In this document: positions 1 through 8,414 of the stretch, one piece after another
Numbering within the stretch: position 1 is the first letter of the stretch
Layout of the letters: the number at the start of each line of letters is the position of its first letter
Assembly (NCBI GenBank): GCA_963847595.1
Contig: CAWKAJ010000002.1
Location: 992,001-1,056,000, forward strand
Source of the DNA: JACWAE01 sp963847595
GTDB lineage: Bacteria > Chloroflexota > Dehalococcoidia > SZUA-161
Direction: 5' to 3'
Length of the DNA stretch: 64,000 nt
Position numbers and translations under genes: made by a program
Notes under the pieces: model-generated
Database searches by the model: none
What the model saw: the letters and a program-made list of their open reading frames with translations, nothing else
Told to the model about the DNA's origin: nothing

Positions 1-2
1 CA

Positions 3-332
3 CTCGAGGCAGCCAGAGAGCATCAGGGGCAGTTGGAAGCTCGGATCAGGGAACTGGAGGCCACCATCAAAGGGGCTACCATCATGAAGGAAAAGACAAG
101 CATCACGCTGAGAGTAGGCATCGGCTGCACAGTAGGCTTGTCCGACCTTACCTCCGGTGAACAATTGCACTACACTTTGGTTAGTCCCAGTGAATCCAAC
201 CCTACCAAGGGCAAACTCTCCATTGCCTCGCCCACCGGCAAAGCTTTGTTGGATCAAGAGATCGGCACTGTAGTAGAGGTCACGGCACCCGTGGGTACCT
301 TCCGCTACCGAATCGAGGATATAAAAGGCTAA
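3..332 (+). CDS. greA: Transcription elongation factor GreA, 3' part (5' end outside window)
   Basis: GreA rescues backtracked RNA polymerase by stimulating transcript cleavage through the secondary channel. The frame is already open at the window edge; residues read AAREHQGQLEARIRELE, the end of the N-terminal coiled coil, followed by a C-terminal FKBP-like globular domain (VGLSDLTSGEQLHYTLV, then SPTGKALLDQEIGTVVEV). That domain order and the SPxGxALLGxxxGD-like motif are typical of GreA/GreB. A TTG at base 33 is not the real start because the coding signature continues upstream of it. The gene ends with TAA and is followed by a short GC-rich palindrome. GreA rather than GreB is the likelier name, though the missing start prevents certainty. 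Confidence 0.85.
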   Translation, partial: LEAAREHQGQLEARIRELEATIKGATIMKEKTSITLRVGIGCTVGLSDLTSGEQLHYTLVSPSESNPTKGKLSIASPTGKALLDQEIGTVVEVTAPVGTFRYRIEDIKG

Positions 333-348
333 AATTGAAGGCATTTTT

Positions 349-381
349 GTAGGGGCGGGCGCCTGAGGCGGACGCCCCTAC
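349..381. repeat. Intergenic GTAGGGGC palindrome (family A)
   Basis: GTAGGGGCG and CGCCCCTAC arms flank a short GC-rich centre between greA and the convergent GNAT gene. Related palindromes lie at 19503-19529, 22794-22820, 24969-24993 and 34988-35010. The position between convergent genes also suits a terminator, but there is no clear T tract. Confidence 0.6.
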
Positions 382-389
382 CGTCTAAT

Positions 390-845
390 TTAAAGCTCCG
401 CCTGGAAATCCGTCAGGTCGCCCCGGGAAAACCCTAACGATTCGAAGAAAGATAGCATCCACCAATCCCGCCAGTTGACCATCACATGCACCTTCCTAAT
501 ACCCTTCTTGCGACATCGCTGCTTCCAGGCCTCAACCATCTTTTTGCCAATGCCCTTGTGCTGATACTCAGGTAAAATACCGATCAATTCTATCCAGGCA
601 ACACTGCGCAACTCAGTCGGCGAACCCACAACCCGACCCAGCACAAAGCCTACTATCTCGTCTCCTGCCTCAGCCACCACGCTGGCATCCACCTCGCCGC
701 CGATACAACTATCGGGCACCGGTGCGTAGGTCGCTGCCCTGCTATCCCCTTTTGTCTCCCTCTCAATAGCCAGGACACCCTCGAGATCCTCCACCCTCAT
801 CTCGCGGATTTTCACTCTGCTTTTCGTTTCAGCCGTCTTCGCCAC
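390..845 (-). CDS. GNAT-family N-acetyltransferase
   Basis: Transfers an acetyl group from acetyl-CoA to an amine; the substrate cannot be told. The 151-residue protein has the GNAT fold order: an N-terminal strand (VKIREMRVEDLEGVLAIER), a central beta hairpin (EIVGFVLGRVV), the acetyl-CoA motif A (ILPEYQHKGIGKKMVE, with the Q-x-x-G-x-G pyrophosphate loop) and a C-terminal segment ending FFESLGFSRGDL. This resembles RimI-type alanine acetyltransferases, but RimI is usually named only near tsaB/tsaD, which are not here. The start is GTG at 845 with AGGAGG seven bases upstream. It is convergent with greA and stands alone. Confidence 0.85.
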   Translation of the reverse strand: MAKTAETKSRVKIREMRVEDLEGVLAIERETKGDSRAATYAPVPDSCIGGEVDASVVAEAGDEIVGFVLGRVVGSPTELRSVAWIELIGILPEYQHKGIGKKMVEAWKQRCRKKGIRKVHVMVNWRDWWMLSFFESLGFSRGDLTDFQAEL

Positions 846-1058
846 TTACTCGCCTCCTTCGTTCGAAAATAACCCCTCCTTGAATATCAGGCCGGAACCT
901 AACAATATTAAGAAGGCCTCACACCTGAAATATAGTGGCTAAGGTTATATCACGGACACTCAGTGTTGTCAATCAGGCGAAAGTAATATTTGGAGCCCAA
1001 AATGATGATAGTGCGAGGCTTGGCTCTTGATTATATCTAACCTTAACCTGAAGCTCTC

Positions 1059-1970
1059 CTACAGCTCCTTACCCGTGAGCTTGCGGTAAGCCTCCCGGTA
1101 TCTCTTCGACGTCTCCTCGACTATCTTCGGCGGAAGCTCAGGGGCAGGGGGCTCTTTGTTCCAGCCGGACTCGGTGAGCCAGTCTCTCAGGGGCTGCTTA
1201 TCGAAGCTGGGCTGCGACTTTCCCGGAGAGTATTTCTCAGCCTCCCAGAATCGGCTGGAGTCCGGAGTAAGCAGCTCGTCAATCAAAGACAGCTTGCCTC
1301 CAATCATGCCGAACTCCATCTTGGTATCAGCAATAATTATGCCTCGTTTCAAGGCATACTGCGCAGCGTAACTATAGACAGCAATGCTCTTTTCCATTAT
1401 CTCCCTAGTAATTGACTTGCCTACAAGCTTCTCCATCTGTTTGATGGTAAGCGGCTGGTCATGTCCCGCAGCTTCCTTAGTGGTGGGAGTGAAGATGGGC
1501 TCGGGGAATTTCTCAGATTCCTTAAGGCCTTTGGGTAAAGCCATGCCCGAAACCGTGCCACCCTGCTTGTACTCAGCCCATGCTGAACCTGACAAGTAAC
1601 CCCGAACCACGCACTCAATATCGACGCGCTCCGCCTTCCTCACAATCATGGAACGTCGCTCCACATAAGCGGGATACGAATAATAGGAGACGCAGACCCG
1701 CTCCCCATATACACGATTGAGCCAGTTAACGTCGTTTACTACCTCGACCACATGATTGGGCACTATGTGAGACGTTTTCTCAAACCAGAATGCGGAAAGC
1801 TGGTTCAGGACGATTCCCTTCTCGGGGATGCCGCCGGGCAGTACCACATCGAAGGCAGACACCCGGTCGGTAACAATGATGAGCAACTGGTCATTGCCCA
1901 TCTCGTATGTATCCCGCACCTTCCCCCTGTGATACAGATTCGGCAAGTTGGACTCACGTAGGATTGACAT
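1059..1970 (-). CDS. purC: SAICAR synthase (PurC)
   Basis: Phosphoribosylaminoimidazole-succinocarboxamide synthase joins aspartate to CAIR using ATP in purine biosynthesis. The 303-residue protein starts with the family's N-terminal pattern (YHRGKVRDTYEMG, LLIIVTDRVSAFD) and contains ECVVRGYLSGSAW, the substrate-loop region GHDQPLT and the signature DTKMEFGM. Its length fits the longer PurC form (about 300 residues) common in bacteria outside enterics and in yeast. It is the last gene of the minus-strand purine/pyruvate carboxylase run, 44 bases after purB. The ATG at 1970 is preceded by a GAGGAG-like site. Confidence 0.95.
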   Translation of the reverse strand: MSILRESNLPNLYHRGKVRDTYEMGNDQLLIIVTDRVSAFDVVLPGGIPEKGIVLNQLSAFWFEKTSHIVPNHVVEVVNDVNWLNRVYGERVCVSYYSYPAYVERRSMIVRKAERVDIECVVRGYLSGSAWAEYKQGGTVSGMALPKGLKESEKFPEPIFTPTTKEAAGHDQPLTIKQMEKLVGKSITREIMEKSIAVYSYAAQYALKRGIIIADTKMEFGMIGGKLSLIDELLTPDSSRFWEAEKYSPGKSQPSFDKQPLRDWLTESGWNKEPPAPELPPKIVEETSKRYREAYRKLTGKEL

Positions 1971-2014
1971 GTGCCTCGTTCTCCTCGACTTTCGCCTCTC
2001 ATATATAATCTTCC

Positions 2015-3307
2015 CTACCCCAACCCCACCCTCTGGAAGACCTCGTCAACGTAGCGCAGGAAGTAGTTATAGTCAAAGATAGCCTTGAGTTCAGATTTCT
2101 TAAGCTGCTTGGACACATCATCATCTTTCAATAATAACTCAAGGAAGCTCACCCTCTCCTTCCACGACTTCATAGAGTTGCGTTGCACGATTTTGTAAGC
2201 CTTCTCCCTCGAAAGCCCCTTCTCAATCAAAGCCAGCATCACCCGCTGAGAGAAAATGAGCCCCTGCGTTATCTCCAGGTTCTCCTTCATCCGCTCAGGA
2301 TAGACCTGAAGCCCTTTCATAACATACGTAAAAATGCTCAAGGCATAATCAAGGACAAGACAGGCATCGGGCAGGATAACCCGCTCTGCGGAAGAATGGC
2401 TGATATCACGTTCGTGCCACAGGGCAACGTTCTCCATAGCAGTCACCGCATACCCCCGGACGAGGCGGGCCAGCCCGCAGACGCGCTCGCAGAGCTCAGG
2501 GTTTCGCTTATGCGGCATCGCCGAAGAGCCTGTCTGCCCCGGCTCGAAGGGCTCCTCAGCCTCCAGAACCTCGGTGCGCTGCAGTCCCCTGATCTCGGTG
2601 GCAAATTTCTCCAGAGAGCTGGCGATGATAGCCAGGGTGGTGACGAACTGAGCGTGCCGGTCGCGCTGTATAATCTGGCTTGATACCGGCGCCACTCCCA
2701 GACCCAGCTTGGCGCAGGCTATTTCCTCCACCTTGGGCGGGACCGTGGCATGAGTCCCCACCGCGCCCGATATTTTCCCCACAGCGACCATCTTCCTTGC
2801 TTCATCGAGCCTGTGGGCATTCCTCTTCATCTCCTCGACCCAGATAGCGAGCTTAAGCCCAAAGGTAATCGGCTCGGCATGGACGCCGTGAGTGCGTCCC
2901 ATCATGATGGTATGCTTATGTTCCAGAGCCTGTTTCTTGATGACAGCGGCTAGCTCGTCGATGTCCTTGGCCAGTATATCCGCTGCTCCGACAAACTGGA
3001 GGGCAAGTGCCGTATCCATGATATCCGAAGAGGTAAGCCCGAGATGGATAAAGCGGCTCTCATCTCCCAGGCTCTCCGATACCGACTTCAGGAATGCGGT
3101 CACATCGTGATGAGTCTCCTTGAGAATCTCATCCATGCGCTTCAGGTCACAGCGCGCTTCCCTTATTTTGGGTATCGCTTCTTTGGGGATAGCGCCCTGC
3201 TCTGCCCACGCCTCACAGACGGCTATCTCCACCTTGAGCCACTTGTCGAACTTGCTCTCGTCCGACCACACCTTCTTCATCCGTGGCCTGGAATAACGTT
3301 CAATCAT
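2015..3307 (-). CDS. purB: Adenylosuccinate lyase (PurB)
   Basis: Cleaves fumarate from SAICAR and from adenylosuccinate, acting twice in AMP synthesis. The 430-residue protein belongs to the fumarase/aspartase superfamily: MIERYSRPRMKKVWSDESKF at the start, FIHLGLTSSDIMDTA and GRTHGVHAEPITFG in the core, and the superfamily signature SSAMPHKRNPELCERV, whose flexible loop carries the catalytic serine. Length is normal for the short bacterial PurB. It lies directly upstream of purC and 44 bases downstream of pycA, so it very probably belongs to the same transcript; the PurB substrate SAICAR is the product of the adjacent purC enzyme. Confidence 0.95.
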   Translation of the reverse strand: MIERYSRPRMKKVWSDESKFDKWLKVEIAVCEAWAEQGAIPKEAIPKIREARCDLKRMDEILKETHHDVTAFLKSVSESLGDESRFIHLGLTSSDIMDTALALQFVGAADILAKDIDELAAVIKKQALEHKHTIMMGRTHGVHAEPITFGLKLAIWVEEMKRNAHRLDEARKMVAVGKISGAVGTHATVPPKVEEIACAKLGLGVAPVSSQIIQRDRHAQFVTTLAIIASSLEKFATEIRGLQRTEVLEAEEPFEPGQTGSSAMPHKRNPELCERVCGLARLVRGYAVTAMENVALWHERDISHSSAERVILPDACLVLDYALSIFTYVMKGLQVYPERMKENLEITQGLIFSQRVMLALIEKGLSREKAYKIVQRNSMKSWKERVSFLELLLKDDDVSKQLKKSELKAIFDYNYFLRYVDEVFQRVGLG

Positions 3308-3351
3308 CCCTCAACCCCTTTTGCGTAATATGTCAGCTTCCCTTTCACCCT

Positions 3352-4839
3352 CTATTGCCTCACCATCTGCCTGTACCGGGGCATCTGCATCACCGCCGCC
3401 GCAGCAGATATAGCCGCTGTCCTCTTCCTATCATCGAATACCTCGGACAGCTTTTCCTCCAGTGGCTTCTCACGCTTCATAATCCTCTTCATGTCTTCCA
3501 TCAAGCTGGTTTCCATTTCCAGGAAATGCGTTGCCAGATCGCCCTTCACAAAACGCTGATTCTCCATCACTGCCTTATGAAATGGGATATTCGTCTTAAC
3601 GCCTACAATGATATACTCATAAAGAGCGCGCCGCATTCTGATGATAGCCTCGTTTCTGTCCCTGCCCCAGACCACAAGCTTAGATATCATAGAGTCATAG
3701 AGATGAGGTATCACATACCTGGTATGCACCCCGCTATCCACACGAACCCCGATTCCGCCAGGTGACCGATAGCCTCGGAGCTTGCCCGGGGAGGGCATGA
3801 AGTTATTCAAGGGGTCCTCCGCATTGATCCGGCACTCTATGGCCCATCCGTTCAGCCGGACATCTTTCTGTTTCACGCTCAAAGGCAGCCCTAAGGCTAT
3901 CCTCAACTGCTCCTTGACAATGTCGATGCCGGTTACCATCTCAGTGACTGCATGTTCGACCTGAATTCGAGTATTCATCTCCAGGAAATAGAATTTCCCC
4001 TCGGAGAACAGGAATTCAACCGTACCTGCGCCTTCATAGCCTACCCTTTTTGCAAGCTTCACCGCCACAGTCCCCATCTCCCTCCTGAGTTCCGGGGTGA
4101 GCGCTGGCGAGGGGCACTCCTCGATCAACTTCTGATACCGTCGCTGTATGGAACACTCACGTTCACAAAGATGTATCACATTCCCTTGTGAGTCCGCCAG
4201 TATCTGAAATTCTATGTGACGTGAATGCGATAGAAATTTCTCGATGTAGACATCGGGCAACCCGAAAGCTGAACTGGCTATCCTGCGTGCAGATTCCAGT
4301 GCTTTGCTCAGTTCCTCCTCATTGCTGGCACGGATTATCCCGATCCCACCCCCTCCCCCCGAAGGCTTAATCATCACAGGATAACCTATCTTTTCAATAA
4401 TGCTCTTTGCCTGCTCGAGGTCCGATACTGCTACCTCAACGCCAGGAACCAACGGGAGACCTGCTTTCTTCACCTCGCGCCGGGCCGTCTGCTTATCGCC
4501 CATCAACTGCATCACTCCGCTCGATGGCCCCACAAATTTTATCCCGTTCGACTCACAGGCATAAGCCAGTCCTGGGTTCTCGGCGAGAAACCCGTAACCC
4601 GGATGGATAGCAAAGGCGCCGCTTTCCTTGGCCACCTCCATTATTCTGTCTATATTGAGATAACTCTCGGTTGCCGGCGCAGGGCCGATGTAATACGCCT
4701 CATTAGCGTATTTGGCAAACAACGCCTCTCTATCTGCCTCGGAGTATACCGCAACCGATTTCAGCCCCAGCTCGCGGCAGGCGCGCATTATCCGAATCGC
4801 TATCTCGCCCCGGTTTGCTACCAATACCTTGTTCTTCAT
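3352..4839 (-). CDS. pycA: Pyruvate carboxylase subunit A, biotin carboxylase (PycA/AccC type)
   Basis: ATP-grasp enzyme that carboxylates biotin with bicarbonate. Residues 1-115 form the pre-ATP-grasp domain (VLVANRGEIAIRIMRACREL), the glycine-rich ATP lid KPSGGGGGIGII lies at about 158-169, and the catalytic FLEMNTRIQVEH segment near 285-297 precedes the C-terminal biotin carboxylase domain. At 495 residues it lacks carboxyltransferase and biotinyl domains; those are in the adjacent pycB, whose TAG stop ends immediately before this ATG. The pairing points to a two-subunit, archaeal-style pyruvate carboxylase rather than acetyl-CoA carboxylase. The C-terminal extension after about residue 450 (KREKPLEEKLSEVFDDRKR) is Arg/Lys-rich and typical of this subfamily. 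Confidence 0.9.
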   Translation of the reverse strand: MKNKVLVANRGEIAIRIMRACRELGLKSVAVYSEADREALFAKYANEAYYIGPAPATESYLNIDRIMEVAKESGAFAIHPGYGFLAENPGLAYACESNGIKFVGPSSGVMQLMGDKQTARREVKKAGLPLVPGVEVAVSDLEQAKSIIEKIGYPVMIKPSGGGGGIGIIRASNEEELSKALESARRIASSAFGLPDVYIEKFLSHSRHIEFQILADSQGNVIHLCERECSIQRRYQKLIEECPSPALTPELRREMGTVAVKLAKRVGYEGAGTVEFLFSEGKFYFLEMNTRIQVEHAVTEMVTGIDIVKEQLRIALGLPLSVKQKDVRLNGWAIECRINAEDPLNNFMPSPGKLRGYRSPGGIGVRVDSGVHTRYVIPHLYDSMISKLVVWGRDRNEAIIRMRRALYEYIIVGVKTNIPFHKAVMENQRFVKGDLATHFLEMETSLMEDMKRIMKREKPLEEKLSEVFDDRKRTAAISAAAAVMQMPRYRQMVRQ

Positions 4840-6561
4840 CTAGTCAACCAGCGCTATGATATCGCCGGCTCCCACCCTCTGTCCCTCATAGACAAATATA
4901 TCCCTGACAACACCTGCATGAGGCGCAGTCACCTTATTTTCCATTTTCAAGGCCTCGATCACGGCTACCACTCCACCCTTCTTCACCTTCTCGCCCACTT
5001 TCACGTCAATCCTGAGCACCATGCCACGCAAAGGAGACACCACAGCGCCTTTGGATACCTTCTTAGCGATTTTAGGCTCTTCGACCTCCACTATCTTGCC
5101 TGACGGCGGAGACACCTTAACATTGAACACCTCGCCGTCTACATCCACGCTGAGCTCGATAGGTGATTCCATCGCTGAAGCACCTGAACCCACAGCTTCA
5201 ACTACGCCCGGCATTGCTTCTTCTTCCAACTCGCCGCGCAGGAACCTTACTGCCAATTGAGGGAAAAGGGCATAAGTGACTAAATCTTCCTCTCTGTCAT
5301 GGAGAATCCCCAGCTTGTACCCGGCATCCCGCATCAGTTCCAATTCTGAAGCAATCAGTTCGGCAGGCCGGCCCTCGATAGGCTTCGCGTCACCTATCAC
5401 AAATCTCTTCACCTCTTCATTTACATCAGACGGCGGCCTTCCGTAGTGACCCAGAAGGTAATCCTTTAACTCTTCAGTTACTCTCTTGTATCTTTTCCCG
5501 GAGAGCACATTCAACACCGCCTGTGTTACTACGACCTGGCTTGCCGGAGCAGCCAGCGGCGGGTAGCCCAGGTCGGCTCGCACGCGGGGGACTTCTTCCA
5601 GCACGTCATCCAGCTTATCCAGTATATTCTGCTCTCGCAGCTGATTCACCAGGTTAGAGAACATCCCTCCGGGGATTTGATGCGCAAGCACATATACGCT
5701 GGGGTGAATCACCTCGGTGGTGAAAAGTGGCCCGTATTTTCTGCTCAAAGCAACGAAATATTCACCTATTTCATAGAGCAGGTCCAGGTCCAGGCCTGTG
5801 TCATAAGGGGTATCCTTGAAGGCTGCCACCACTCCCTCGGTAGGTGGCAAAGATGTCCCTCCACCGAAAGCGGAAAATGCAGTATCGAGGATATCGACAC
5901 CGCCCAGCGCTGCAGCATGATAGCTCATGAGTGCCATCCCGCTGGAACAGTGAGAATGAAGGGCAAGGGGAATGCTCACCCGCTCCTTTATCGCTTTCAC
6001 TAGCTCGCTCGCAGCCTGTGGCGAAATCAATCCAGCCAGATCCTTTATGCAAATCGAGTCGCAACCGATAGACTCCAACTCGTCTGCCATTTCGGCAAAC
6101 GTTTCAATACTGTGTACAGGGCTGGTAGTGTAGCAAATTGCCCCCTGGACATACGCCCCCTGATCCTTCGCTACTTGAATTGCCAACTTCATATTTTGCA
6201 CATCATTGAGGGCATCATATATGCTGAATATATCTATCCCATTCTTCACTGCAAGGCGGATAAACTCTCGTACCACATCGTCAGAATAATGCCGGTAACC
6301 CACCAGGCTCTGCCCTCTGAGCACCATTTGCAGGCGGGTGTCTTTAATCTTCTCCTTCAAGTCACTTAGCCGCACCCAGGGGTCCTCGTTGAGAAACCTG
6401 AGGCACGCATCGAAGGTGGCTCCTCCCCATACATCGAGCGAGAAGAAACCCACCTTATCCAGCATCTCGGCGATAGGCAACATATCCCTGGTGCGCATTC
6501 GGGTGGCGATAAGCGATTGATGAGCGTCTCTTAGCGTGGTATCAGTTATCAGAATGCCCAT
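4840..6561 (-). CDS. pycB: Pyruvate carboxylase subunit B / oxaloacetate decarboxylase alpha-type carboxyltransferase with biotinyl domain
   Basis: Transfers the carboxyl group between biotin and pyruvate/oxaloacetate. The first 280 residues form the metal-dependent HMGL-like TIM barrel (DTTLRDAHQSLIATRM at the start; CIKDLAGLISP and LHSHCSSGMA with metal-ligand histidines). A conserved carboxylase domain follows to about residue 440. After a linker, the biotinyl/lipoyl domain (500-573) carries the biotin site EALKMENK, Lys539. The 573-residue length equals OadA or PycB. Neighbouring pycA and the absence of OadB/OadG membrane genes favour pyruvate carboxylation over sodium-pumping decarboxylation. 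The start has AGGAGA upstream. Oxaloacetate may feed aspartate, which purC and purA-type steps consume. Confidence 0.9.
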   Translation of the reverse strand: MGILITDTTLRDAHQSLIATRMRTRDMLPIAEMLDKVGFFSLDVWGGATFDACLRFLNEDPWVRLSDLKEKIKDTRLQMVLRGQSLVGYRHYSDDVVREFIRLAVKNGIDIFSIYDALNDVQNMKLAIQVAKDQGAYVQGAICYTTSPVHSIETFAEMADELESIGCDSICIKDLAGLISPQAASELVKAIKERVSIPLALHSHCSSGMALMSYHAAALGGVDILDTAFSAFGGGTSLPPTEGVVAAFKDTPYDTGLDLDLLYEIGEYFVALSRKYGPLFTTEVIHPSVYVLAHQIPGGMFSNLVNQLREQNILDKLDDVLEEVPRVRADLGYPPLAAPASQVVVTQAVLNVLSGKRYKRVTEELKDYLLGHYGRPPSDVNEEVKRFVIGDAKPIEGRPAELIASELELMRDAGYKLGILHDREEDLVTYALFPQLAVRFLRGELEEEAMPGVVEAVGSGASAMESPIELSVDVDGEVFNVKVSPPSGKIVEVEEPKIAKKVSKGAVVSPLRGMVLRIDVKVGEKVKKGGVVAVIEALKMENKVTAPHAGVVRDIFVYEGQRVGAGDIIALVD

Positions 6562-6594
6562 TAAGCGTTCTCCTGCAAATCCTCCAAGCTAAAT

Positions 6595-7047
6595 CTATCC
6601 GCTGGCTAATTCCTGGCGGTATTTTTCGTAGCTTCTTCTTATTTTATCATTCTTGAGTCCCAGAATCTCGGCAGCAAAGTAGGCAGCGTTTTTCGCCCCA
6701 CCTATGCCAACACTGGCCACCGGGACGCCCCCTGGCATCTGAACTATCGAAAGTAAGGCATCCACTCCTTTAAGGTCGCTGCTGGGCAAGGGGACACCGA
6801 CGACAGGAATAGTCGTCCAGCTGGCGAGAACGCCTGGCAAGTGCGCTGCCATACCTGCCCCTGCGATAATGACTTCGACGCCACGCTTCTGTGCGTTCTG
6901 CCCGTATTCCCGCGCCTTCTCCGGCGTGCGATGAGCCGAGATTATCGACACCTCGTACTCGATGCCGAGCTGCTCCAGAACCTGCAGCGCCGGCTTCATC
7001 AAATTAGCATCGGACTCACTGCCCATGACTATACCCACTAGTGGCAT
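6595..7047 (-). CDS. purE: N5-carboxyaminoimidazole ribonucleotide mutase (PurE)
   Basis: Converts N5-CAIR to CAIR in purine synthesis (class I PurE), or binds CO2 with AIR if class II. The start at 7047 gives 150 residues and is preferred over an upstream TTG/ATG option because AGGAGG lies a few bases before it; this ATG sits just inside the end of purD, so the two genes are translationally linked. Motifs seen are GIVMGSESDANLMKPA, SAHRTPEKAREY and AGAGMAAHLPGV, which hold the substrate phosphate and the catalytic Ser/His. No purK is visible in the window, so the class (I or II) is not decided here. Confidence 0.93.
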   Translation of the reverse strand: MPLVGIVMGSESDANLMKPALQVLEQLGIEYEVSIISAHRTPEKAREYGQNAQKRGVEVIIAGAGMAAHLPGVLASWTTIPVVGVPLPSSDLKGVDALLSIVQMPGGVPVASVGIGGAKNAAYFAAEILGLKNDKIRRSYEKYRQELASG

Positions 7048-7049
7048 GG

Positions 7050-8309
7050 CTACCCCTCCTCTGCGGCAATATCCTTCCTGTAATAACAATTCTCAAAACT
7101 GATGCGAGGCAGGTTAAGATAAACCCTCTCCCGCGCCTCAGCGATGGTTTTTCCTGTGGACACTACTGTTAGCACTCTTCCGCTGGCAGTGCATATCTTT
7201 CCGCCATCCAATTTGGTTCCGGCATGGAAAACGAGCATATCGGAGTCAATCTTATCTAAACCCGAGATAGGAAAGCCCTGTTTGTAGCTGCCGGGATACC
7301 CGCCGGACGCCATCACTACTCCCACGCAGGCGCCACTGTCCCACTCAACCCTCGTTCGGCTCAGAGTGCCCTCTATTACCGACATCATTATGTCCACCAA
7401 ATCGCTCTTCAGCAGCGGAAGCTGAACCTGAGTCTCAGGGTCACCGAAGCGAGCGTTAAACTCCAGGACCTTCGGCCCCTCCGCAGTAAGCATCAGTCCG
7501 GCATAGAGCACCCCTTTATAGGGTTTCCCCTCCTTAGCCATCGCCTTCACCACGGGCTCCACAATGGTTTTGACCGCCTTGTCAATTGCCTTTTTATCGA
7601 GGAACCTCGAAGGGCTGTAGCAACCCATGCCGCCCGTATTGGGCCCCATGTCTTTGTCGAATACTCTCTTGTAATCCCGAGCAGGGACCATAGGCACAAC
7701 CGTTTTGCCATCAGTGAATGCCAGAAGACTGGTCTCGCGCCCTACCAGACACTCCTCAACCAGCACCTGATTCCCGGCATCGCCGAAGACCCGCTTTTCC
7801 ATGATATCGGAAAGCGCCTTCAAAGCCTCACCCATCGATTGAGCCACGATAGCTCCCTTGCCCGCTGCCAGCCCGTCAGCCTTGATTACCACAGGGACAG
7901 GCTGCTTTCTGACATAAGCTTCCGCCTCTTTAAAGGAAGTGAAAATCGCATCTCTAGCACAGGGTATGCCGTACTTCTGCATCAGCCTCTTGGCGAACAC
8001 CTTGCTCGACTCGATAAGCGCGGCCTCCTTAGTAGGCCCGAATGCCGGTATACCCAGCCTCTCGAGCTTGTCCACAATCCCCGCAGCCAGAGGGGCCTCA
8101 GGCCCCACCACCACCAGGTCAACTTTATTGTCCTTCGCTGCGCCTGCCAGAGCATCCAAGTTGGTTGGAGATATATCCAGGTTCCTGGCGATCTGGCCCG
8201 TGCCAGCGTTGCCCGGGGCAACGTATACCTCTTTAACTCTCTTGCTTCGGGAGAGCTTCCAGGTCAGGGTATGCTCGCGCGCACCACCCCCCACAACCAT
8301 TACCTTCAT
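7050..8309 (-). CDS. purD: Phosphoribosylamine-glycine ligase (PurD, GAR synthetase)
   Basis: ATP-grasp ligase making glycinamide ribonucleotide from phosphoribosylamine and glycine. The 419-residue protein begins MKVMVVGGGAREHTLTWKL, with NGA-x-D-like VVGPEAPLAAGIVD, the ATP-grasp lid VVIKADGLAAGKGAIV near residue 150, and the family signature ARFGDPETQVQLPLL near 290. Length and order are normal. It overlaps the purE start, and its own ATG follows GGGGAG. Gap to upstream guaA is about 105 bases without an obvious terminator, so co-transcription is plausible. Confidence 0.95.
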   Translation of the reverse strand: MKVMVVGGGAREHTLTWKLSRSKRVKEVYVAPGNAGTGQIARNLDISPTNLDALAGAAKDNKVDLVVVGPEAPLAAGIVDKLERLGIPAFGPTKEAALIESSKVFAKRLMQKYGIPCARDAIFTSFKEAEAYVRKQPVPVVIKADGLAAGKGAIVAQSMGEALKALSDIMEKRVFGDAGNQVLVEECLVGRETSLLAFTDGKTVVPMVPARDYKRVFDKDMGPNTGGMGCYSPSRFLDKKAIDKAVKTIVEPVVKAMAKEGKPYKGVLYAGLMLTAEGPKVLEFNARFGDPETQVQLPLLKSDLVDIMMSVIEGTLSRTRVEWDSGACVGVVMASGGYPGSYKQGFPISGLDKIDSDMLVFHAGTKLDGGKICTASGRVLTVVSTGKTIAEARERVYLNLPRISFENCYYRKDIAAEEG

Positions 8310-8414
8310 CGCTTAATCGCTCCCCGGCGCACTTCTCTATTCTTTCCAACCACCTTTAACACCCACACCTTTCCCAGGGAATTAAACCGTTTTTGCCTTT
8401 CGTTACCAGAGGGT